Below are positions 1 through 11,434 of a stretch of 33,721 nucleotides of DNA, piece by piece. Source of the DNA: Actinomycetes bacterium (GTDB lineage Bacteria > Actinomycetota > Acidimicrobiia > Acidimicrobiales > RAAP-2). The stretch spans positions 1 to 33,721 of the forward strand of contig JAKAFH010000017.1 of assembly GCA_021818025.1 (NCBI GenBank). The letters are read 5' to 3'. Position 1 is the stretch's first letter. Each line of letters opens with the position of its first letter. The notes under the pieces are model-generated. The model was not told where the DNA came from, searched no databases, and saw nothing but the letters and a program-made list of their open reading frames with translations. Made by a program: the position numbers and the translations under genes.

Positions 1-634
1 TCTCGCGCAGCCCCGCGCGGTCGGCCTTGTTGATGACGAAGATGTCGGCGACCTCGAGGAGCCCGGCCTTGTTCGCCTGCATCGAGTCGCCCCAGCCGGG
101 GTTGGTCACCACGATGGTGGTGTCGGCCGCCGAGGCGATGTCGACCTCCATCTGGCCGACGCCGACGGTCTCGACGAAGACCACCGAGAACCCGGCGGCG
201 CCGAGGACCCGAATCGCGTCGGGCACCGCGAGCGAGAGCCCACCCAGGTGTCCACGCGTGGCCATCGAGCGGATGAAGACGTGCTCGTTGGTCGCGTGGT
301 CCTGCATGCGGATGCGGTCCCCCAGGATGGCGCCCCCGGTGAAGGGCGAGCTCGGGTCCACGCAGAGCACCCCGACCTGGTCGAACGGCTGGGTCCCGTC
401 AAAGGACCCAGCCGCGAGCGCAGTCTTGATCAGCTGGTCGGTGAGCGTGGACTTGCCCGCGCCCGGCGGGCCCGTGAGCCCGACGACGTAAGGCGCGGGC
501 GTCGCGTAGGCGCGCGAGACCGTCGCGCGCTGCTTCGCGCCGCCGGACTCCACGAAGGTGATGAGCCGGGCGAGGGCTGGGCGCGACCCGGTGGCCGCCG
601 CGGCGATCAGCTCGTCGGGGTCGCGCGAGATCAC
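1..634 (-). CDS. meaB: MeaB/ArgK-type G3E GTPase (methylmalonyl-CoA mutase chaperone), partial
   Basis: The 211 visible residues match the MeaB/ArgK family, GTPases that guard or load adenosylcobalamin-dependent acyl-CoA mutases such as methylmalonyl-CoA mutase. Seen in the sequence: the P-loop GPPGAGKST, the family signature DPSSPFTGGAILGDRIRM, a switch region with ETVGVGQ, and NKAD, the guanine-specificity motif, close to the window edge. The C-terminal part lies beyond base 1. The GTG start at 634 overlaps the murA stop (GTGA), so the gene is probably translated by coupling to murA. This start gives a normal MeaB N-terminus of about 55 residues before the P-loop. The mutase partner is not in the window. 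The family call is firm; the exact client mutase is unknown. Confidence 0.9.
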   Translation of the reverse strand, partial: MISRDPDELIAAAATGSRPALARLITFVESGGAKQRATVSRAYATPAPYVVGLTGPPGAGKSTLTDQLIKTALAAGSFDGTQPFDQVGVLCVDPSSPFTGGAILGDRIRMQDHATNEHVFIRSMATRGHLGGLSLAVPDAIRVLGAAGFSVVFVETVGVGQMEVDIASAADTTIVVTNPGWGDSMQANKAGLLEVADIFVINKADRAGLRE

Positions 635-1893
635 CGGAGTCGTTCGATCCGTGCGCCGAGACCGGTGAGTCGCCCGACGAAGTCGTCGTAGCCACGCTCG
701 ATGTGCTCGAGCCCCTCGACGGTCGTGGCGCCGTCGGCGACCAGGCCCGCGAGCACGAGTGCCGCGGCCGCGCGGATGTCGGCGCCGCGCACCGTCGTGC
801 CGACCAGGTGGTCGACGCCGCGGATCATCGCGTGGTGGCCATCGGTGGTGATGTTCGAGCCCAGCCGCACCAGCTCGTCGACGTAGCGAAAGCGCCCCGC
901 GAAGAGGTTCTCGGTCACGACCGAGACCCCGTCGGCCACGGCGAGCATGGTCGTGATGAGCGGCTTGTAGTCGGTCGCGACCCCGGGGTAGGGCAAGGTC
1001 GAGACGTCACAGCCGCGCAGCCGGCTCGGTCCGCGCACGACGACGCCCGGCCCGGTCACGTCCACGATCCCGCCCATCGCCTCGATCTTGTGCAGCAGCA
1101 TCTCCATGTGGTCGGCGCGCGCGTCGATGACCCGCACCGCGCCGCCGGTGATCAGACCGGCCGCGAGGTAGGTCGCCGCGACGACGCGGTCGGGGATGAC
1201 CTCGTGGTCGGCCGCGTGCAGCGTCTCGACGCCGTCGATGGTGAGCCGCGACGTGCCCAATCCCTCGATGCGCGCGCCCATGGCGATGAGCTGGCGACCG
1301 AGATCCTCGACCTCGGGCTCGCGCGCGGCGTTGTCGATGACCGACCGGCCCTCAGCCAGTACGCAGGCCATCAGCAGGTTGTCGGTCGCCGTGTGGCTCG
1401 GGTACTCGAGCGTGATGCGCGTCGCGCGCAGCCGCGCGCGGGTCGTCGTGGCGTGGATCGAGGTGCGGTCGTTGTGAAAGTCGGCGCCCATCGCCGAGAG
1501 GCCGTCGGTGTGGAAGTTGATCGGGCGCTGGCCGAAGTCGTCGCCCCCGGGCAGGGCCATGTGCGCCTCGCCGCAGCGCGCGAGCAGCGGGCCGAGCACG
1601 ACGATCGAGGCGCGCATCGCCTCAAAGAGGTGCGCGGGCGCGATGGGGTGCAGGTCGCGCGCGTCGGGAACCGTGATGGTGAGGCGGTGCTCGCCCGTCT
1701 CGACCACGCAGCCCACCGCCCGCAGCAGCTCGGTCATGACCGCGACGTCGCTGATCGCGGGCACGTTGCTCAGGTGGTGCACGCCGCTCGCGAGCAGGCA
1801 GGCGGCCATCTGCTTCAAAACGGCGTTCTTCGCGCCGAAGGCTTGGACATCGCCCGACAACGGACCCGCGGGCTTGACCAACAACGAACTCAC
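631..1893 (-). CDS. murA: UDP-N-acetylglucosamine 1-carboxyvinyltransferase, Asp-type
   Basis: MurA transfers enolpyruvate from PEP to UDP-GlcNAc, the first committed step of cytoplasmic peptidoglycan precursor synthesis. The product has 420 residues, the usual family length. The catalytic Lys22-Asn23 pair lies in GAKNAVLK. The mobile active-site loop reads PGGDDFGQRP, so Asp118 stands where E. coli has Cys115, the residue that fosfomycin alkylates. Asp-type MurA enzymes are known from mycobacteria and chlamydiae and are naturally resistant. I chose GTG at 1893 because the frame continues upstream without homology and because an AATACT hexamer lies six bases before it. The gene ends in a four-base overlap with meaB and diverges from glpX. 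In other actinobacteria murA also lies just downstream of the atp operon; here the glpX, CBS and small membrane protein genes separate it from atpC. Confidence 0.95.
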   Translation of the reverse strand: MSSLLVKPAGPLSGDVQAFGAKNAVLKQMAACLLASGVHHLSNVPAISDVAVMTELLRAVGCVVETGEHRLTITVPDARDLHPIAPAHLFEAMRASIVVLGPLLARCGEAHMALPGGDDFGQRPINFHTDGLSAMGADFHNDRTSIHATTTRARLRATRITLEYPSHTATDNLLMACVLAEGRSVIDNAAREPEVEDLGRQLIAMGARIEGLGTSRLTIDGVETLHAADHEVIPDRVVAATYLAAGLITGGAVRVIDARADHMEMLLHKIEAMGGIVDVTGPGVVVRGPSRLRGCDVSTLPYPGVATDYKPLITTMLAVADGVSVVTENLFAGRFRYVDELVRLGSNITTDGHHAMIRGVDHLVGTTVRGADIRAAAALVLAGLVADGATTVEGLEHIERGYDDFVGRLTGLGARIERLR

Positions 1894-1899
1894 CCATCC

Positions 1900-1905
1900 A
1901 GTATT
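1900..1905 (-). promoter_or_regulatory. Possible -10 element for leaderless murA
   Basis: On the minus strand AATACT is followed by exactly six bases and the murA GTG. The hexamer keeps the key A and T at positions 2 and 6 but lacks the first T of the consensus. It is the weakest member of the leaderless-promoter series in this window. Confidence 0.4.
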
Positions 1906-1953
1906 GCCGCTTCGACGAGGTGGCTCAGCCGGACCCCCTCTCCCGACGCGCAC

Positions 1954-1959
1954 TACGCT
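1954..1959 (+). promoter_or_regulatory. -10 element for leaderless glpX
   Basis: TACGCT is followed by seven bases and the GTG start of glpX, so transcription would begin at or next to the start codon. No Shine-Dalgarno sequence precedes this GTG. The promoter shares a 73-bp divergent gap with murA. Confidence 0.55.
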
Positions 1960-1966
1960 TCCTAGC

Positions 1967-2956
1967 GTGCAACCACCCTCGGTACCAGACCGCAATATCG
2001 CCCTGGAAATGATCCGCGTCACCGAGGCGGCGGCCATCGCCGCCGCCCGCTGGGCCGGTCGGGGCGACAAGATGGCCGCCGACGGCGCAGCCGTGGACGC
2101 CATGCGCTTCGTGCTCGGCGCGGTCGCCATGGACGGCATCGTGGTCATCGGTGAGGGTGAGAAGGACGAGGCCCCGATGCTCTACAACGGCGAGCACATC
2201 GGCAATGGGGAGCCCCCGATGGTCGACGTCGCCGTCGACCCCATCGACGGCACGACGATGACCGCCATGGGCCGCAAGGGCGCCGTCTCGGTCATCGCGC
2301 TCTCCGAGCGCGGCACCATGTTCAATCCTGGCCCCTGTGTCTACATGCGCAAGATCGCCGTCGGTCCGCGCGGGCGCGGCGCCGTCGACATCAACGCCAC
2401 GCCCACCGAGAACCTGCGCGAGCTCGCGAAGCGGCTCGGCAAGCCGGTTCAGGAGCTCGGCGTCGTCGTGCTCGATCGGCCCCGCCACCACGACCTCATC
2501 GGTGAGGTGCGCGAGGCGGGGGCGCGAGTCCTGTTGATCTCCGATGGTGACGTCACCGGCGCGATCGCGACCGGCTGGCCGAACTCGGGCGCCGACCTGC
2601 TGCTCGGCATTGGCGGGACGCCCGAGGGCGTCATCGCCGCCGCGGCGCTGAAGGGGCTGGGCGGCGAGATCCAGGGCGTGCTGCACCCGCGCGACGAGGT
2701 CGAGCGCGAGACCGCCATCGCGATGGGTTACGACCTGGACCGGGTGCTCACCACCGACGACCTGGTGACCGGGGACAACTGCTACTTCTCGGCGACCGCG
2801 GTCACCGACGGCGACTTCTTGAAGGGCGTGCGCTTCACCGAGTTCGGAGCGACCACCCAGTCGCTCGTCGTGCGCTCCCAGTCGGGTACCGTTCGCACCA
2901 TCGAGACCTTCCACCGGCACAACAAGCTCCAGGAGTTCACGACCCCCGCCTTCTGA
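1967..2956 (+). CDS. glpX: Class II fructose-1,6-bisphosphatase
   Basis: GlpX hydrolyses fructose-1,6-bisphosphate to fructose-6-phosphate, the gluconeogenic step that in many actinobacteria depends on this class II enzyme. The 329-residue product shows the family hallmarks: DRNIALEMIRVTEAAA at the N-terminus, GRGDK with AADGAAVDAMR (residues 31-47), the metal-binding GEGEKDEAPML (62-72) and DPIDGTT (91-97). The GTG at 1967 gives an N-terminus like actinobacterial homologues; upstream codons in the same frame run through the divergent murA region and carry no homology. It is the first gene of a short plus-strand group (glpX, CBS protein, membrane protein), but the CBS gene has its own promoter. 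Confidence 0.93.
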   Translation: MQPPSVPDRNIALEMIRVTEAAAIAAARWAGRGDKMAADGAAVDAMRFVLGAVAMDGIVVIGEGEKDEAPMLYNGEHIGNGEPPMVDVAVDPIDGTTMTAMGRKGAVSVIALSERGTMFNPGPCVYMRKIAVGPRGRGAVDINATPTENLRELAKRLGKPVQELGVVVLDRPRHHDLIGEVREAGARVLLISDGDVTGAIATGWPNSGADLLLGIGGTPEGVIAAAALKGLGGEIQGVLHPRDEVERETAIAMGYDLDRVLTTDDLVTGDNCYFSATAVTDGDFLKGVRFTEFGATTQSLVVRSQSGTVRTIETFHRHNKLQEFTTPAF

Positions 2957-2984
2957 TTCGTGAAGGAGTGCACGAGTCATCTCG

Positions 2985-3013
2985 TTGCGACTCGTATCGA
3001 CTCGCGTTAGGGT
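2985..3013 (+). promoter_or_regulatory. Sigma-70-type promoter of the CBS-domain gene
   Basis: TTGCGA (2985-2990), a 17-base spacer and TAGGGT (3008-3013) form a good housekeeping-type promoter. A leader of about 35 bases with AGGAGG (3043-3048) follows, so unlike several neighbours this mRNA is leadered. Confidence 0.65.
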
Positions 3014-3053
3014 CCGGCTACGAGGACTACTCGTGCGAGTTGAGGAGGCCGGA

Positions 3054-3485
3054 GTGAATGTAGCCAACTTGTTGGCGACCAAGGGGCGCGACGTCGCCAC
3101 CATTAATCAGGAGCGTTCGGTGCACGACGCGATCGCGATGCTCAAAGAGCGCGGGATCGGTGCCCTCGTCGTGACCGGCGGCACGGGACCGCTCACCGGG
3201 ATGCTGAGCGAGCGCGACGTGGTGCGCGCCTTCGCCCGCGAGGGCGCCGACGCCCTCGACCTGCGCGTGGCGGCGCTCATGACCACCGCCGTGATCACGT
3301 GCCACGAGTCGACGTCGCTCAACGAGCTCATGACCACCATGACCGACAAGCGCATCCGTCACGTCCCGGTCGTCGAGAACGGTCAGCTCGTCGGGCTCGT
3401 CTCGATCGGCGACGTGGTGAAGGCTCGCGTCGGCGAGCTCGAGGGCGAGCGGCGCGACCTGCTGGAGTACGTGAACGCTCGCTAG
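3054..3485 (+). CDS. CBS-domain pair protein
   Basis: A 143-residue protein made of two CBS modules (roughly residues 5-60 and 72-135), forming one Bateman unit. Such stand-alone proteins bind adenine nucleotides or related ligands and act as energy or nucleotide sensors, but the target cannot be read from the sequence. Seen: GIGALVVTG with LTGMLSERDVVRAF in the first module, and RIRHVPVVENGQLVGLVSIGDVVK in the second, split here only by description. AGGAGG five bases before GTG 3054 fixes the start; the frame is open upstream but overlaps the promoter. The C-terminus has no extra domain. Confidence 0.85.
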   Translation: MNVANLLATKGRDVATINQERSVHDAIAMLKERGIGALVVTGGTGPLTGMLSERDVVRAFAREGADALDLRVAALMTTAVITCHESTSLNELMTTMTDKRIRHVPVVENGQLVGLVSIGDVVKARVGELEGERRDLLEYVNAR

Positions 3486-3517
3486 CTAGAACGATAGGGT
3501 GAGGTCGGAGGTCACCC

Positions 3518-3880
3518 GTGGCGCGACTCGAGACGACGTCGATAGTTGTCCAGTTGCTCGGCGTGCACGTCACGGTGATCACGGGTGGCGGGGCCGTCGC
3601 GACCGCCGGCTCGGTGCTGGTCGCGGTCATCGTCGTCGTGCTCGCGTGGGCGTTCGGACACCTCGTGGGAACGCCCGCCTGGGCCTTTGCCGACGTCGGG
3701 CGAGCCAAGTGGCACTGGGTGCTCGCCATGACGCTGCTGTTCCTCGCGACCGACACGACGATCGTGATCGTCGCCCTCTACTACCTCGTCCGCGTCCGCC
3801 CGCGACTCAACGACGCGATGCGCCGAACCGACACCGTCGCTGGGCCGGTCAGTGACTCGCTAGTGCGCAGCCGCGCGTAG
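3518..3880 (+). CDS. Small two-helix membrane protein, unknown function
   Basis: I do not recognise a family. The 120-residue product has a long hydrophobic stretch at about residues 10-50 (Val, Ala and Gly rich, possibly one or two helices) and a second at about 68-93 (WHWVLAMTLLFLATDTTIVI and following), then a basic tail rich in Arg. Cytoplasmic-membrane location is inferred. GGAGG six bases upstream supports GTG 3518, and a TAGGGT hexamer at 3495-3500 could be its own -10. The 3' end overlaps the convergent atpC by 21 bases, so the two mRNAs are antisense there. Mycobacteria have a different gene (Rv1312) next to atpC, on the atp strand. Confidence 0.7.
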   Translation: MARLETTSIVVQLLGVHVTVITGGGAVATAGSVLVAVIVVVLAWAFGHLVGTPAWAFADVGRAKWHWVLAMTLLFLATDTTIVIVALYYLVRVRPRLNDAMRRTDTVAGPVSDSLVRSRA

Positions 3881-4291
3881 GCGCAGCTCGGCCCGCTCGA
3901 GCGCGGACTGCGCGAGGTAGAAGTTGGGGTGGTTCTCGGCGTCGCCCTTGGTCATCGCCGCGAGCTCGGCCTCGAGGCGCTCCTTGGCGGCCTGGGCTCG
4001 TGCCACGTCGATCTCGGACGTGCGTTCGGCCACACCCGCGAGCACCGTCGCGCGCGTCTCGCCCTCGTTGTCGCCGGGCCCGACCTGGAAGTAGCCGCCG
4101 TGCACCGCGAAGCCGAGTTCGCCCTCGTTGGTCTGGACCCGCACCACGCCCGCCACGATGTCGCCGACGGTCTCGGTGTGCTGGGGCAGGATCGTGAAGT
4201 CGCCGTCGGAGGAACGCGCGACGAGCGCGTTCGCCTCGCCGCGCCACAGCGCCGTCTCGGGCGTGACGATCTCAACCGTCAACGTGGCCAC
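3860..4291 (-). CDS. atpC: ATP synthase F1 subunit epsilon
   Basis: Epsilon is part of the rotating central stalk and damps ATP hydrolysis. The 143-residue product begins with the beta-sandwich domain (TVEIVTPETALWRGEA, SSDGDFTILPQHTETVGDI) and ends with a helical hairpin rich in Ala, Glu and Arg (about residues 90-143). The GTG start at 4291 lies two bases after the atpD stop, so coupling is expected. It is the last gene of the atp operon and converges with the small membrane protein gene, overlapping it by 21 bases. No hairpin followed by a T-run is visible at the end of the operon. Confidence 0.95.
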   Translation of the reverse strand: MATLTVEIVTPETALWRGEANALVARSSDGDFTILPQHTETVGDIVAGVVRVQTNEGELGFAVHGGYFQVGPGDNEGETRATVLAGVAERTSEIDVARAQAAKERLEAELAAMTKGDAENHPNFYLAQSALERAELRLRAAAH

Positions 4292-4293
4292 GA

Positions 4294-6625
<2,332 letters not shown>

Positions 6626-6649
6626 GTCTCCTCCTTCCTCGCTCGGGTC

Positions 6650-8167
<1,518 letters not shown>

Positions 8168-8182
8168 CACAGTTTCCTTTTC

Positions 8183-9094
8183 TTAATCGTTTTGCTTCAA
8201 AGCTGATTCGTACAAGTGGCCACTCGCGACGGCGTCGCGCAGTGTGGCGAGGCGGCCGCGGGTCGTGGCGTCCAGGCGCAAGTCGCCGACCTCCACGAGG
8301 ACCCCACCGAGCAGGTCGGGCTCCTCGGCGATCTGCAGCTCGACCGAGCTGCCCGTGAGCGAGCTGAGCGAGCGCGCGAGGTCGGCCTGGTCGCGCTCGT
8401 CGAGCGCGCGGGCGCTGTGCACGCGCGCGACGCGCCAGTTGCGCGCCTCGGCGACGTGGTCCACGAGGTAGTCGAGCGTGCCCACCACGTCGCGCGGACG
8501 CCCGCCGGTGACGACGTAGCGCGCGAGGGCGAGCGAGGCGGCGCTGACCCGGCCACTAAGCAGCTGGTCGGTCACCGCGACGCGCGCCTCGAGGGAGGCG
8601 TCGCGGTCCACGAGCAGGCGGCGCAGCTCCTGGCTCTCCTCGATGGTGCGCGCCCAGGTGAAGAGTTCGCGCTCGATCGCGGCGAAGTCGTCGGTCGCCA
8701 GGTCCTCGAGGAGGGCATCGGCGAAGCCGGCGACGCGCTTGCGCGCGCCGAGCAGCCCGAGGTTGCTCTGCTCGATGAACCCGTGGGCGGCGAGGTGGTG
8801 CGCGCTCTGGCTCAACTCACCGATCGCGCGCGGCACCTCTTGGGCGGGCGCCGTGGTCGCGGCGAAGACCGCGAGACGCAGGGTCGTGGTCGCCACCTTG
8901 CCCGCCAGCAGCTCGCGCACGATGGCCCCGCGCACCGGCCCGGCGATCGAGGTGTCCGCGAGCACGCCGCGCAGGTCGGCGCGGGTCAGGACGGTCTCCT
9001 CGAGCGCGACCAGGTCGCTGGCGACCGTCGTGAGGTCAGCCGCATCCAACGTTCCCAGGAGGGCGGCGGCGTAACCTTCGAGCTTGGGCAGCAT
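8183..9094 (-). CDS. atpH: ATP synthase subunit delta with duplicated N-terminal domain
   Basis: Delta joins the peripheral stalk to the top of F1. At 303 residues this protein is over 100 longer than the usual 175-185. The extra length is a repeat of the helical N-terminal domain: GYAAALLGTL at residue 7 and GFADALLEDL at 123; LRGVLAD at 41 and LRRLLVD at 157; ELLAGKV at 61 and QLLSGRV at 177; TLRLA at 71 and SLALA at 187. The spacing between copies is a constant 116 residues. The C-terminal b-binding domain follows from about 214 (LLGGVLVEVGDLRLDATTRG). In mycobacteria b and delta are fused and an extra region precedes delta; here b is a separate gene only two bases upstream. All five landmarks suggest tandem duplication. 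Confidence 0.95.
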   Translation of the reverse strand: MLPKLEGYAAALLGTLDAADLTTVASDLVALEETVLTRADLRGVLADTSIAGPVRGAIVRELLAGKVATTTLRLAVFAATTAPAQEVPRAIGELSQSAHHLAAHGFIEQSNLGLLGARKRVAGFADALLEDLATDDFAAIERELFTWARTIEESQELRRLLVDRDASLEARVAVTDQLLSGRVSAASLALARYVVTGGRPRDVVGTLDYLVDHVAEARNWRVARVHSARALDERDQADLARSLSSLTGSSVELQIAEEPDLLGGVLVEVGDLRLDATTRGRLATLRDAVASGHLYESALKQND

Positions 9095-9096
9095 GG

Positions 9097-9618
9097 TCAG
9101 CGACTCGTTCCGCGCTGCGCCTCGGCCGTGAGGGCGGCGACCGCCTCGCGGATGAGGTCCTGGTGGGTCTGCTGGTCGACCTCGCGTCCGACGATCTTGT
9201 TCACCAAGTCAAAGACGATCTCGCCGATGCGCGCCGAGGCCTCCTCGATGGCGCGCTGGCGCGCCGTGGCGACCTCGTCGCTGGCCGAGCCGACGATCCG
9301 GTCGTACTCGGCCTGACCCCGTCCGCCGGCCTCACTCTTGACCTGATCGGCGAGGGCCTGAGCGGCGGCGACAATCTCGCGTGCCTGGTCCCGCGCCTGG
9401 GCGAGCACCTTGGCGCGCTCGTCGCCCGCGGCGGCGGCCTCGGCTCGCGCCTGGTCGGCGGCCTCCAGCGACGCACGGATCTTCTCCTGACGTCCCTCCA
9501 TCGCCTTGTTGAGCGGCGGCAGCACGTACTTGGCCATGATGATCACGATCACGGCGAACACCAACAGCTCGACGAAGAACGTGCCGTTGGGGAGAAGGAA
9601 GATTGAAGAGCCAATCAT
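9097..9618 (-). CDS. atpF: ATP synthase Fo subunit b
   Basis: Subunit b is the membrane-anchored peripheral stalk. The 173-residue product has a single hydrophobic segment (about residues 14-35, FFVELLVFAVIVIIMAKYVL) followed by a long charged helix full of Ala, Glu, Arg and Gln that would form the right-handed coiled coil. Length is typical for a stand-alone b. The gene is separated from atpE by 73 bases holding a strong hairpin and from atpH by only two bases. GAGAG six to ten bases before the ATG is a modest ribosome binding site. Confidence 0.95.
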   Translation of the reverse strand: MIGSSIFLLPNGTFFVELLVFAVIVIIMAKYVLPPLNKAMEGRQEKIRASLEAADQARAEAAAAGDERAKVLAQARDQAREIVAAAQALADQVKSEAGGRGQAEYDRIVGSASDEVATARQRAIEEASARIGEIVFDLVNKIVGREVDQQTHQDLIREAVAALTAEAQRGTSR

Positions 9619-9650
9619 CTCGAGAGTCCTACTTTGACTTGTGGGTGAAC

Positions 9651-9686
9651 ACGTCGATCAGCCCACCACCGTGGGCTGATCGACGT
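9651..9686 (-). promoter_or_regulatory. Perfect 16-bp hairpin between atpE and atpF
   Basis: Arms 9651-9666 and 9671-9686 are perfectly complementary around the four-base loop GGTG (minus-strand reading). It begins just after the atpE stop and is not followed by a T-run, so it is not a classical terminator. A likely role is protecting the upstream atpE message or partly limiting read-through, which would favour the multi-copy c subunit over b. Confidence 0.75.
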
Positions 9687-9691
9687 CGGAA

Positions 9692-9958
9692 CTACTGCGC
9701 TTTGAAGACGTAGACGAAGACCACCATGAACAGCAGGTTGATGAAGTACATCGCCTCCACCAGACCGACCGTCAAGAAGAAGTACTGACGGGCCTTGTTC
9801 TCGATCTCGGGCTGACGCGCGATGGCCGCGATCGTCTGGCTACCGGCGAGACCGTCACCGATCGCCGCGCCGATGGCACCACCGCCGAGGGCGAGACCGC
9901 CACCGACGAGCGCACCGGCGATGCGTACCGCAGACGCAACCGAGTCTGTATTTGCCAT
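9692..9958 (-). CDS. atpE: ATP synthase Fo subunit c
   Basis: Subunit c forms the proton-driven ring. The 88-residue hairpin protein has two membrane helices: a glycine-rich first helix ([20 protein letters not shown], residues 17-36), the polar loop ARQPE (47-51), and a second helix with the proton-binding Glu68 in [10 protein letters not shown]. An Ala follows the Glu and no Gln sits in the first-helix position used by sodium-coupled rings, so proton coupling is inferred. GGAGGAAAG before the ATG gives a strong ribosome binding site, and a strong hairpin follows the stop. Both features fit high expression. Confidence 0.98.
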   Translation of the reverse strand: MANTDSVASAVRIAGALVGGGLALGGGAIGAAIGDGLAGSQTIAAIARQPEIENKARQYFFLTVGLVEAMYFINLLFMVVFVYVFKAQ

Positions 9959-9983
9959 TTTAATCTTTCCTCCTGGGTTGGTT

Positions 9984-10748
9984 TTAGTGTGAGGCCTCTA
10001 CTGCGACGGGGTGCTCTTCCTCGTGGCTCGTGGCCATGCCGAAGTAGAGGATCGTCAAGAGCATGAAAATGAACGCCTGGATCGCACCGAGCAGTCCGGT
10101 GTCGAAGAGCTTCCAGCCGATCTCGAAGGGCGGGCTGACGTAGATCGGCAGCAGCGTGGTGAGCACCACGACGAAGAGGCCGCCGGAGAACAGGTTGCCA
10201 AAGAGACGGAAGGTGAGGGTGATCGGCTTAGTGATCTCCTCGACGATGTTGATCGGTGTCAGGGCGAGGTAGGGCTGGCCGTAGTGCTTGAAGTAACCCT
10301 TGAAGCCGCGGGCGCGGAACGACTCGATGTGCACCCAGACGATCACCAGCAGCGCCATGGCGAGCGGCAGGTTCACGTCGCCGGTCGGGGCGGGAAAGAT
10401 CGGACCCGAGACGCCGGGGTGCATCGCCGACGGGATGAAGTCGAGCCAGTTCGAGATGAGGATGAAGAGAAAGATCGTGACCGCGAGGGGCACGTAGCGA
10501 CGTCCCTTGGGCCCGATCGCCGACAGCGCCAGGTCGGTGACCTGCTCGACGAGAATCTCCCAGAAGAGCTGGAGCTTGCTCGGCACGCCGGCCGACACCC
10601 GCGCGCGCATGCGCAGTGCTAGAAAGAGGAAGATCGCCGCCGCGAGCAACGTCGACATCACGATGTCGCCGTCGATGGTCAGCCCGAACACTTTGAAGGT
10701 CGGGTGGACGCCAACCGTGATCGTCTTGGCGGCGTACAGCATCTTCAC
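9984..10748 (-). CDS. atpB: ATP synthase Fo subunit a
   Basis: Subunit a forms the two proton half-channels beside the c ring. The 254-residue product has five or six membrane segments and the essential Arg181 in [17 protein letters not shown] and [13 protein letters not shown] are further family signatures. GTG 10748 overlaps the atpI stop (GTGA) and has GGAGG six bases upstream (10755-10759), so I prefer it to the in-frame ATG at 10742. The C-terminus is acidic and His-rich ([14 protein letters not shown]). Confidence 0.97.
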   Translation of the reverse strand: MKMLYAAKTITVGVHPTFKVFGLTIDGDIVMSTLLAAAIFLFLALRMRARVSAGVPSKLQLFWEILVEQVTDLALSAIGPKGRRYVPLAVTIFLFILISNWLDFIPSAMHPGVSGPIFPAPTGDVNLPLAMALLVIVWVHIESFRARGFKGYFKHYGQPYLALTPINIVEEITKPITLTFRLFGNLFSGGLFVVVLTTLLPIYVSPPFEIGWKLFDTGLLGAIQAFIFMLLTILYFGMATSHEEEHPVAVEASH

Positions 10749-11158
10749 TCTGGTCCTCCTTGGCTCGCCACCACGCGCATCACGTTGACCACGAACACGA
10801 TCTGATAAATCACGAGCCCTGACACAATACCGATTCCTAAGGGGGCGCTCAGCCAGAGCACGCCGAGCACCAGCACGGTCACGACCGCGAGGCGTCCGGT
10901 GGTCTTGCCACCGAGCTGGCGGCGCACGGCCTTGGAGCTCTGCTCGCCGCGCAGCTCGACGCGCGCGGCCTGGCGGTCGAGGAAGCGCAGGTTCGCCACC
11001 GCGAGCCCCACGCCGACCGCCACGCCGAGTGCGGCCAGTGGCTGGGAGAGGAAGAGGGCGACCACGAAGCCCACGAGTCCCGCCGCGAGCGCGGAGACGG
11101 TCGTCCGCCTCAAGAGGCGCGGCAACGTATTCGTAGGTAGGTTCTCAAGCACGGGCAT
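10745..11158 (-). CDS. atpI: AtpI-like ATP synthase assembly membrane protein
   Basis: A 137-residue hydrophobic protein directly before atpB, the place of atpI in actinobacterial atp operons. About four helices are visible: roughly residues 20-38 (VSALAAGLVGFVVALFLSQ), 41-58, 88-105 and 106-128. A basic linker rich in Arg, Lys and Gln separates the two pairs. AtpI proteins help assemble the c ring and, with AtpZ, have been linked to Mg2+/Ca2+ movement. Sequence conservation in this family is low, so the call relies on position, length and topology. Confidence 0.75.
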   Translation of the reverse strand: MPVLENLPTNTLPRLLRRTTVSALAAGLVGFVVALFLSQPLAALGVAVGVGLAVANLRFLDRQAARVELRGEQSSKAVRRQLGGKTTGRLAVVTVLVLGVLWLSAPLGIGIVSGLVIYQIVFVVNVMRVVASQGGPE

Positions 11159-11164
11159 TAGGTT

Positions 11165-11434
11165 TCAGAGGAAACGCCGGACTTGCTTCACTACGCTCAC
11201 CACGGCGGCGACCGTCCCCAACACTATCCCGAAAACGAGACCCCACGGAGCGGTCCCGAGCGCCCGGTCGATCCAGATCCCGAGCACGACGCCGACGGCC
11301 TCGGTGATCGCGATCGTGGTGCCGAGCGCGGCGAACGCGCCGAGCCCGATCCAGGTCCCGTCGCCGACGTCTTCGTGCTGGTCGGAGGATTCGTAGGGTT
11401 CCTCGGGACCGGCCGGGTGGGGGTCGTCGCTCAT
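11165..11434 (-). CDS. atpZ: AtpZ-like small membrane protein (ATPase gene 1 family)
   Basis: An 89-residue protein with an acidic N-terminal tail (DDPHPAGPEEPYESSDQHED) and two membrane helices, about residues 28-52 and 60-80. The pattern GIWIDRALGTAPWGLVFGIV, with a charged turn holding Asp and Pro between helices, is typical of AtpZ. AtpZ and AtpI act together in several bacteria as an accessory complex for Fo assembly or divalent-cation supply. The ATG overlaps the wecA stop (ATGA), and the atpI start is six bases downstream. Confidence 0.75.
   Translation of the reverse strand: MSDDPHPAGPEEPYESSDQHEDVGDGTWIGLGAFAALGTTIAITEAVGVVLGIWIDRALGTAPWGLVFGIVLGTVAAVVSVVKQVRRFL

Noticed and set aside
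1894-2148. Longer murA N-terminus reaching 2148
   Set aside because: The extension is antisense to glpX, has no MurA homology, and would run through both promoters.
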